Below, one piece after another: positions 57,296 to 64,000 of a DNA stretch of 64,000 nucleotides (position 1 is its first letter; the number at the start of each line of letters is the position of its first letter). Position numbers and translations under genes: made by a program. This stretch comes from Zizania palustris (taxonomy: Eukaryota; Streptophyta; Magnoliopsida; Poales; Poaceae), in NCBI GenBank assembly GCA_019279435.1, contig JAAALK010000082.1:14524594-14588593 (forward strand), written 5' to 3'. Below the pieces are notes generated by a model. That model saw only the letters and a program-made list of their open reading frames with translations, made no database searches and was not told the DNA's origin.

Positions 57296-58656
57296 AAACT
57301 GCTGTAAGCTGTGAGCTTTGAAAAAGCTATTATAAGTTATAAGTTGTAGAAAAGCTGAGAAGCTGTTTGGTTAGAATAGTTGCAGATTTATATTTTGATA
57401 GTTCATGATGTTTAATTACATTATTGATGTGTAATTTTACATGTAAATCATTTTAATCGTGAAATTTTATAATGTTTATATTAAATTTATATATTTTTAA
57501 ATTACACTAAAATGATATATTTTTCTAAATTTTCACTTTTTCAAATTTTACATGAACTGATATGTTTTAATAGCATGGTAGGTAATATTCGTTCAAAGTT
57601 GAACTAAGAAGTTGTGAAATTTAGGTTATATTAGTTTTAAATTTGTACTACGAGAATCTGTAAAGTCTGAAAAACTGAGTGACCAAAAAAGTTGTTTTGT
57701 TTAGATTCCAGCTTCTGAGCCAAGATGTTGGTTCAAAAATCTAAACCAAACAAACTGCTCTAAGCTGTGAGCTTTTGGAAAGCTGTTGTAAGTTATGAGT
57801 TGTAGAAAAGTTGAGAAGCTGTTTGGTTAGAATAGTGCAGATTTATATTTTGATAGTTCGTGATGTTTAATTACATTATTGATGTGTAATTTTACATGTA
57901 AATCATTTTAATCATGAAATTTTGTAATGTTTATATTAATTTTATATATTTTTAAATTACACTAAAATGATATATTTTACTAAATTTTCACTTTTTCAAA
58001 TTTTACATGAACTGATATGTTTTAATAGCATGGTAGGTAATATTTGTTCAAAGTTGAACTAAGAAGTTGTGAAATTTAGGTTATACTAGTTTTAAATTTG
58101 TACTACGAGAATCTGTAAAGTCTGAAAAATTGAGTGACCAAAAAAGTTGTTTTGTTTAGATTCCAACTTCCGAGCCAAGATGTTGGTTCAAAAATCTGAA
58201 CCAAACAAACTGCTGTAAGCTGTGAGCTTTGGAAAACTGTTGTAAGTTATGAGTTGTAGAAAAGCTAAGAAGCTGTTTGGTTAGAATAGTTGCAGATTTA
58301 TATTTTGATAGTTCATGATGTTTAATTACATTATTGATGTGTAATTTTACATGTAAATCATTTTAATCATGAAATTTTGTAATGTTTATATTAAAATTAT
58401 ATATTTTTAAATTACACTAAAATGATATATTTTACTAAAATTTCATTTTTTTTCAAATTTTACATGAACTGATATGTTTTAATAGCATGGTAGGTAATAT
58501 TCGTTCAAAAGTTGAACTGAAAAGTTGTGAAATTTGGGTTATACTAGTTTTAAATTTTTACTATGAGAATCTGCAAAGTGAGTGACAAAAAAGTTGTTTA
58601 GTTCAGATTCTAGCATTTGAGCCAAGATGCTAGTTCAAAAATCTGAATCAAACAAA
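57296..58656. repeat. Three tandem units of about 455 bp (MITE-like)
   Basis: Units start at 57296, 57752 and 58207, each with aaactgct(g/c)taagctgtgagc; spacing 456 and 455 bp. They share blocks such as 'gcagatttatattttgatag' and 'catgaactgatatgtttta'. The array is bracketed by inverted ends: 'gatgtgtttgattgag' at about 57267 and 'gaatcaaacaaaccc' at about 58645. This looks like a small DNA transposon whose unit was amplified in tandem. Confidence 0.85.
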
Positions 58657-58811
58657 CCCAATTTTATAATTTTATAGATTCTTCCTAGATAAATACTTAC
58701 TTTCAGATTAAAGCTCCTGACTTTAATATATAACCGCCATTATCCACAAATCTACATCAGAGACACATTCCAGACCGTGTCAAACAACACGAGCTGTAGT
58801 AGAACGCAGAC

Positions 58812-58919
58812 CTAGATAGATGGTGGCGACGCCGGCGACAAGAGGGGTAACCGATGCCGCCGGCCCGCGAGCAGTGCGGCCGCGAGGAGAGCCCCATGCG
58901 AGGTGGCACCGCACTCCAT
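58812..58919 (-). pseudogene. BCAT: BCAT exon 1 (transit peptide), probable
   Basis: ATG 58917-58919, MECGATSHGALLAAALLAGR then RRHRLPLLSPASPPSI: Ala/Leu/Arg/Ser-rich with one acidic residue, like a plastid or mitochondrial targeting peptide. The exon would end TAG|GTCTGC; a donor-site exon end is normally CAG|GT, and CAG would read Gln and join exon 2 in phase 0. So the last codon appears to be a CAG-to-TAG nonsense change. Called on position, strand, phase and composition; less certain than exons 2-9. Confidence 0.6.
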
Positions 58920-59320
58920 TTGCACTCTCCTCCGGTGATGGAGCTCCCCCTCTATCTCGGGGGATATAGGATTTCTTCTACGGCGGCGGCAGCGGCGGGT
59001 CGCGGAGTGAGACGAAGATGACGGCCAAAGCGGACAGAAATGACCAAACGGAGGGTGTGGTGGCTCGCTGCGCGTACACAGAACATTCTAGAGATCCGGG
59101 TCACGTGCAAGGGACAGGATAGGCCCACCGGGTGTGGACCCACATGTCAGTCAGTGCGCTGGGGATCTCGACGTGTGCTTGCTCCCGGGATGAGGGAGAC
59201 CAGGTAATCATCCGGCAGCCAAAGAGTCTTATCCTCATGGTTTTCTGGCAGGCGGGACCCCCTCACCTCGTATTCGTGGCCGCTCGCTTTGGCCACGTCG
59301 GATAGCCATTTTATTTCTCA
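58920..59320 (-). promoter_or_regulatory. Putative BCAT promoter and 5' leader
   Basis: GC-rich island (gcggcggcagcggcgg) just upstream of exon 1, giving way to AT-rich DNA beyond about 59300, as is common at grass gene starts. No clear TATA box was identified. Confidence 0.4.
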
Positions 59321-59981
59321 GCTTTTCAGAATCCAAAGTTTAACTAGTGCTCGTAATGTCCTTTCGCAGTGGTATACTACTGATGAGACGACCAAAGAAA
59401 AAATGTATGAAGCTGGCATGATATAAGCGATAACCATAATATTATGACAAAGAATATTATTCCGTCTAAAACAATTTGGACTATATGTGTTTGCATGGTA
59501 TGCAGTATACAATTTTAATCATTATTTTTTATAATATATCATCAATAGCGATGAAATTCATATTAAATTATAGTATTTTTCTTGTATAAATTTTAACTAT
59601 ATGATATATATGTAATAAAAAAAATACATGAACTCTAAACCCTAAATTCAATTATGGTGGCGATGACATGTGGGCTGGGGAAGTGGTAGCATGGGAGGTG
59701 GTACAAAACTCGTTTTACCTATGGATGTGACTCGATCTTTCTATATCCATCTTTCTAAACAGAGCAATTTTATATATCCATCTCTCTAAACAAAGCAATT
59801 TTATACAGATAAGTGAACATATGGTATCCATTGTCATCTCTATATGTGTTATTCCAACTAGTCAATTAAGAGATTACATATAGATTAATAACGAGACATG
59901 AGCATGTCAGGGCAGAGGCATTGAACCTCGTTGTTAGAAATACATAATCATTTACATGTTTTCAATATAAGTAGGGGCATT
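59321..59981. other. No gene seen
   Basis: AT-rich intergenic DNA upstream of BCAT. It contains a short local repeat 'tatatccatct(t/c)tctaaac' (about 59741 and 59776). No element was recognised. Confidence 0.5.
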
Positions 59982-60698
59982 TGTTGATAGCAAAATTTGG
60001 TATTAATGGTCAAAATTATCAAAATTGGTAATGTTGGGGGAGATAATCCCGATGACAGTAGGAAGCGCGAAGAGCAGTACGGTTCAGAGGGGAGGCTACG
60101 ACCGGAAGACCCAAAGCCATGCGCCGAAGGTACCAGGGCCTCCGAATGGGGAGACCCAAAGGCCTCCGGGGACTCCGGGGCGTGCCAAAGGGGCTCTCGG
60201 GGGAAGCGATCGGCTGGATGCCGGAGGCCAGCCTTCGAGTGGACTAGAGGCTTCGGGGTGCAACCGTACGTAGGGAGGACCTGGTCAAGGCCGCCCGGGG
60301 ACAAGATCATGATCGCCTGCGCCGTGTCGGGCGGTCATTGCAGCGCCCGACACGGTTGATACGCTGTCAGAATCGCACCTTCTTGTCTGTACTATGTAAC
60401 ACCTATTCTTGTCTGTACTACTGACCAATGTCAGACCGAGTAGCGGTTGTGGGTTTGGAGGTACCTGGCCCTTCAGGACGGGTCACCTTATAAATACCCC
60501 CAACTACAGTTGTAATAAACACATGACTCGATAATACAACCTGAGCATCACGTTCCATTACTCTCATCCACCAAGAAAACCTGCTGGTTCGATCCGTCGT
60601 CCCAACAGATAATTTGGCCGAAAATGTGCAGTCCCTAGCATAGGCAGGTCCAACCGGCCATAGGTGGCTGGTCTGATCGGTGATGCTATCTTGGTCCA
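59982..60698 (+). repeat. 5' LTR of the Tat-type element
   Basis: About 717 bp from TGTTGATAGCAAAATTTGG to CTTGGTCCA. TATA-like 'ccttataaatacccc' near 60488. The right end was chosen at CA before 'accggtcgccgtccgtgggg', which resembles the gcgccgtctgtgggg leader/primer region of Tat elements. No second LTR is in view for comparison. Confidence 0.6.
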
Positions 60699-60764
60699 AC
60701 CGGTCGCCGTCCGTGGGGATCGTAGTTCGAGAAGCTAGCGTCCTTTACATCCAGTCACAGATAC

Positions 60765-61484
60765 ATGTCGGGTCGGAAGGGCGTGAGCACGGTTCCTCTG
60801 CGGCGGTTGGCCCGCACCGCTGGAGTTGAGCCTACCCCAGTCGCCACTCCAGACCCACCGGCCATCGCGTCCGTCGGAGCGCCCGCCAAGGAGCCGACCC
60901 AGGCCCCTGAGGGGACGCCAGAGGTTCGGGGTCCTACCGGCATTATGGAGCCAGCCTCCGTCAATCCCACAGGGCTCTTGGAGGGGCCTTCAGAGGTGCA
61001 CCCTCCAAATGGGCCCCCGGCGGTGGCCCTCCGGACCGACTACATCCGCTCACAAGACCCGGAGACCGCCTCCGGAGGAAGCGGGAGTCAGGCTGATGCC
61101 CTGGCAGCCGAGAATGCCAGACTGAAGGCGGAGCTAGCTCAATGGCGTCAGGAGGCGTCGCTTCGCCCTCCGGAGCCCTCCCACGCCATGAGGGTCACAA
61201 CCGTGGCCTTGAGTGACGATGAAGATCAAGTGGAGGAAGAGAACACATCATACGACGAGGAGTCTCCCCTGCACCCCGACCTCCAGAGGGTGCGTTTCGA
61301 CTCGAAGTTTCGCGCCGCCAAGCTTTCCAAGTACTCCGGGGACTCCGACCCCGGAGAATTCTCCCGCTCGTACGCTCTGGCAATAGAAGCGTCCGGGGGA
61401 GTCGTGACACCATGGATAAGTGCTTCCCTCTGGCGCTCGAAGGGATCGCTCTCTGATGGTTCTGGCCCAAGCAGCTCACGCTAG
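60765..61484 (+). pseudogene. Tat gag N-terminal part
   Basis: ATG 60765, MSGRKGVSTVPLRRLARTAG; Pro/Ala-rich start, a short coiled coil ADALAAENARLKAELAQWRQ, acidic segment, then the gag core KLSKYSGDSDPGEFSRSYAL. After a frameshift near 61410 another frame reads MDKCFPLALEGIAL, stop, WFW, where the capsid should continue. It then joins integrase sequence at about 61465. No zinc knuckle or protease remains. Confidence 0.75.
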
Positions 61485-62116
61485 ACAATGGCACTCAGTT
61501 CGACGCTGGGGCTTTCAAAGCATTCTGCGAAGAATTGGGAGTCCAGCTATGTTTTGTGGCGGTGCAGCATCCCCAGTCAAATGGGGCTGTTGAGAGGGCT
61601 AATGGGCATATTCTCTCCGGCCTCAACAAACGCATCGTGGGCTTAGCCAAGGGATTGTGGCCTGAAGAGCTACTGAAGATCTTGTGGTCCATTCGGACCA
61701 CCCCTTCCTGAGCTACCAGGTTCACCCCATTCCGGCTCCTATTTGGTGACGAAGCAATGACCCCGACGGAGCTTCGAGCTGGTTCGCTGCGGGTCACAAC
61801 ACCCGAGAGCGATCAAGAGCGCGCCGTCTCCCTCGACCTTACGGAGGAAACACGACTCCGAGCCGTCACCAACCTTTCGTAGTACCAGAAGCAGACAAAG
61901 GCGTGGTACGACCCCAAGGTCAAGCGCAACGGGTTCCAGCCAGGGCACCTTGTCCTGTGCGCGGTGGCCACCCCAACGAAACTAGGCAACAAGTGGGAAG
62001 GCCCGTACATCGTGACCGGCTCCGGGCGGCCAGGATCCTACCGTCTAGCTACTTTGGAAGGCGAGGACCTGAAGCACACTTGGCACGCGGAGCACTTGAA
62101 GTGCTATTTTGCATAA
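61465..62116 (+). pseudogene. Tat integrase C-terminal part
   Basis: Begins within the catalytic core at QLTLDNGTQFDAGAFKAFC (second Asp) and has HPQSNGAVERANG (the Glu), FTPFRLLFGDEAMTP, and a C-terminal domain KVKRNGFQPGHLVL to KHTWHAEHLKCYFA, stop 62114-62116. Stops occur at about 61710 and 61880. The zinc-binding domain and the first catalytic Asp are deleted. Confidence 0.8.
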
Positions 62117-62250
62117 TTTCATAAGTGTCTTCCGATGATGGCCGACGCCGGCTACTATTGTATCCAACTTCCAATTCAATAATAATATCAGGTGAACGTT
62201 TTTGACCAAAGTGGACGCACTTCGGTACAAAAGCATAGTTTCACCAAGCA

Positions 62251-62460
62251 ACTCGGGTTCCGAGCTCTGGCTCGACGCATCCCCTACTCGGGTTCCAAGC
62301 TCCGGCTCGACGCACCCTCTATTCGGGTTCTGAGCTCCAGATCGATGCACCCCCTACTCGGGTTCCGAGCTCTGGCTCGACGCACCCTCGATTAGGGTTC
62401 CAAGCTCTGGCTCGGCGCACCCCCTACTCAGGTTCCGAGCTCCGGCTCGGCGCACCCCCT
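62251..62460. repeat. 35-bp minisatellite, six units
   Basis: Six head-to-tail 35-bp units starting at 62251, 62286, 62321, 62356, 62391 and 62426, each starting a(c/t)t(c/a)(g/a)ggttc and containing gagctc(t/c)ggctcg variants. No length variation; a partial seventh unit (actcggg) starts at 62461. It lies just after the integrase in the Tat element. Confidence 0.92.
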
Positions 62461-63764
62461 ACTCGGGCTACCGTCGGGCTAGGGGAAAGAAGGTGGCTCC
62501 CCTCGAAGGTGATAGGGTGAGAACTCGAAGACGAAGAGAGGGGGCTGCCGGACGTCTCCAGGTGCTGGAGGATTCCGAGCGCAGCTACCCGAGCCGATAC
62601 CTCACCATATTTCGACACGGTGAGGCCTATCTGCCGGACGGCAGCCTGGACGAACTTTAGCCGACGGCTAAGGGGCTCCCGGGCGACATCAAAAGCCGTA
62701 CACCCGGTGCCATAGCACGCCAGCGCCCTCCGGAGGGACATTATGGTGTCGGCCGCCGTCTTCTCTCCCTGGGCTAGCGCCTCGATCGCCTCCTCGTTCC
62801 GGGCCAGGAGGCCCGCCGCGGTCCGCTCGAACTAGAGCACTCAGGCTTCGAGGGCCTCGGCGCTGGCTACTGCCTCCCGAAGCTCATCCATCTCCGAGAC
62901 TTGAGCTTGAAGCGCGAAGACTTCTCCTTAGAGCCGGTCCGGCTCCTCAGCTCGGGACTGAAGCCCCTCCACCTCGGCGGCCTGGTCCTGAAAGATGTTG
63001 ACCTCCGCCTCGAGCTCGTCCGCTTGAGCAGCCCGCGCTCGGAGCCCCTCTAGTTCAGCGACTCAGGCCTTGAGGGCATCAACCTCCGTTATTTGGGCCT
63101 CGAGTGCCTCGGCTCTGGCAGCCCGAGGGCGAAGAACTTCGATCTCGGCTGCCTACTCGCGGACCAACCTATCGGCAGTGTCCGCTCGCCCAGAGAGCTC
63201 CAAAGTGCTGCTCTCGCGGCAACGACGTTCGGAGAGGAGGGACATCTGCGAACCCTACGCTAGCGCGACTACCTACGCACGAAGTGGCGAGTCAGAGAAG
63301 GAGACTAGGGGCTTGCCTTAGGGCGCTCCGAAGAAATACCTGGCTTGCGGCGCTCTCGATGGCCCGGCCGAGGTTGATGCCACCACCAGGCTGAGCTCGT
63401 CTATCACCCTAGCCTCCCGCAGGCGCAGGTAGGAGTCGTGGACCGGGGCCACCCTCGACACGAAGTCCTCGCCTTCCTCCAGAAAGGGGCAAAGGAGGGG
63501 CACGCTAGAACGTGCACCCCTCAAGCTAGAAGTTGGCCGGGGCCGGATCCCGGCCTCTCGATCAGCCTCCTTGGAGGCTTCTCCGGGGGCCTCCTCCGAC
63601 TCTGCTCCGTCGCCTGGCCCCGAGGTTCTTGTTGCACCTGTAGGGACTTCGGACCACACATTGGCGGCATCCTCGGAGGGTATCGGGGCCGGATCTGAGG
63701 CTCGGACGGACGTACCTGCCCAGGAAAAGCGGAGCTTAGGGCCGAAGGGCTTTGATTCTTTCAA
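62424..63764 (-). pseudogene. Antisense ORF of the Tat element (coiled-coil protein), broken
   Basis: Read leftward from 63764: Pro/Ser/Glu-rich start (MKESKPFGPKLRF), HDSYLRLREARVIDELSLV, then after breaks a long coiled coil (EVDALKA, stop, VAELEGLRARAAQADELEAE) and a closing block RRALACYGTGCTAFDVAREP. At least four stops interrupt it between about 62830 and 63150. Its opposite strand to gag-pol and its place between integrase and 3' LTR match the antisense ORF known in Tat elements. Function unknown; long Glu/Ala/Leu heptads suggest multimerisation. Confidence 0.6.
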
Positions 63765-64000
63765 GTAAAAGGATGTGGAACCGCGTACCTTTGTCCGCAG
63801 TTTCGACGGGGGCTTCCGAGGGCCGGACGCGCCCTGGAGTGCCCGACTGATAGAAAAAATTGTCTATCGAGTTCACCGGGGAACCTGCTGCCGCCACAGC
63901 AAGTTCGGCCTCGACATCGGCGCTCTCTTCGACAGCTCCAAGGGGTCGGCCAACCCCCCGGTCTAGGCTATCGGTCTCCCTACTCCCCCGCGAGCTGGCG

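Larger units (their letters stand above)
16526..58919 (-). pseudogene. BCAT: Branched-chain amino acid aminotransferase gene, split by nested transposons
   Basis: PLP enzyme of fold type IV that interconverts Leu, Ile and Val with their 2-oxo acids; plant forms act in plastids or mitochondria. Nine exons are read on the minus strand: 58812-58919, 37673-37843, 37366-37542, 37132-37263, 36755-36853, 36202-36318, 33706-33801, 33228-33320 plus 17079-17098 (one exon, split), and 16526-16646. All introns have GT/AG borders and the phases add up to about 377 codons, the usual plant length. The PLP-lysine motif GGTGNVKTIGNYAS is intact in exon 5. Exon 8 is cut by a 16.1-kb Reina element, and exon 1 ends in an in-frame TAG where CAG would be expected. 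Intron 1 has grown to about 21 kb by hAT, Sirevirus, Tekay and tandem-repeat insertions. Exons 2-7 and 9 carry no other lesion, which suggests recent loss. The assignment of exon 1 is less certain than the rest. Confidence 0.88.
59982..64000 (+). mobile_element. Tat-type Ty3/gypsy element, internally deleted (continues past window)
   Basis: 5' LTR (59982-60698), primer-site region, gag start, the end of integrase fused directly to gag by a large deletion, then a long 3' region with a 35-bp minisatellite and an antisense ORF. Integrase wording and an antisense ORF after pol fit the Tat lineage (as in Grande-like grass elements). Protease, RT and RNase H are missing, so it depends on others. 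The 3' LTR is outside the window. Confidence 0.75.

Noticed and set aside
58952..59143. 63-codon minus-strand ORF upstream of BCAT exon 1
   Set aside because: No family resemblance; better explained as GC-rich leader or promoter.
59960..59981. Polypurine-like 'taggggcatt' before the Tat LTR, suggesting a 3' LTR
   Set aside because: Gag and leader follow the LTR, so it is the 5' one; upstream DNA shows no Tat coding sequence.
1..64000. tRNA, rRNA or CRISPR arrays
   Set aside because: None seen; initiator-tRNA matches are primer-binding sites of retroelements, and the tandem repeats are a minisatellite and a MITE-like array.

Overview
The window is nuclear DNA of a flowering plant, almost certainly a grass. 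It is a heavily repetitive region in which LTR retrotransposons (Tekay, Reina, Tat and Sirevirus types), a LINE, a hAT transposon and smaller elements are nested inside one another. A run of exactly 1000 N (41322-42321) marks it as a draft assembly. The only nearly complete host gene is a branched-chain amino acid aminotransferase (BCAT) on the minus strand, with coding sequence from 58919 down to 16526. Its nine exons, all with GT/AG borders, join in one continuous phase, but they are spread over 42.4 kb by insertions.

Layout. 1-7575: 3' part of a decayed Tekay chromovirus (Ty3/gypsy) with a 3.1 kb LTR. It is inserted in a minus-strand Sirevirus (Ty1/copia) fragment at 7576-9332. 9333-12285: LINE 3' end split by a Sirevirus solo LTR. 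12286-14033: end of a Tat-type gypsy element with its LTR. 14397-15611: broken exons of a PRP38-like splicing factor and of a SERK/LRR1-like leucine-rich-repeat gene. 16526-58919: the BCAT gene. Exon 8 is cut by a Reina chromovirus (17104-33227), which is itself cut by an intact Sirevirus (20028-30844). The intron between exons 6 and 7 holds a 2 kb non-autonomous LTR element (34013-35990). Intron 1 holds a hAT transposon (37960-56649); a second Sirevirus (41301-56627) lies in the hAT, and a second Tekay element (gap to 52959) lies in that Sirevirus. Intron 1 also holds a three-unit tandem repeat (57296-58656). 59982-64000: internally deleted Tat-type element with a 35-bp minisatellite and a broken antisense ORF.

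Dating by LTR pairs gives an order that agrees with the nesting. The small intron element is oldest (20 substitutions in 266 bp), then the Reina in the exon (4 in 465), then the Sirevirus inside the Reina (2 in 1976). BCAT exons 2-9 are otherwise open and keep the PLP-lysine motif, so the gene was probably disabled recently. Most likely novelty: an intact 268-codon ORF upstream of gag in the second Tekay element whose N-terminus resembles a double-stranded-RNA-binding domain, and a possible removable segment in the Sirevirus gag. Element class names are from motif recognition by eye, without database searches.
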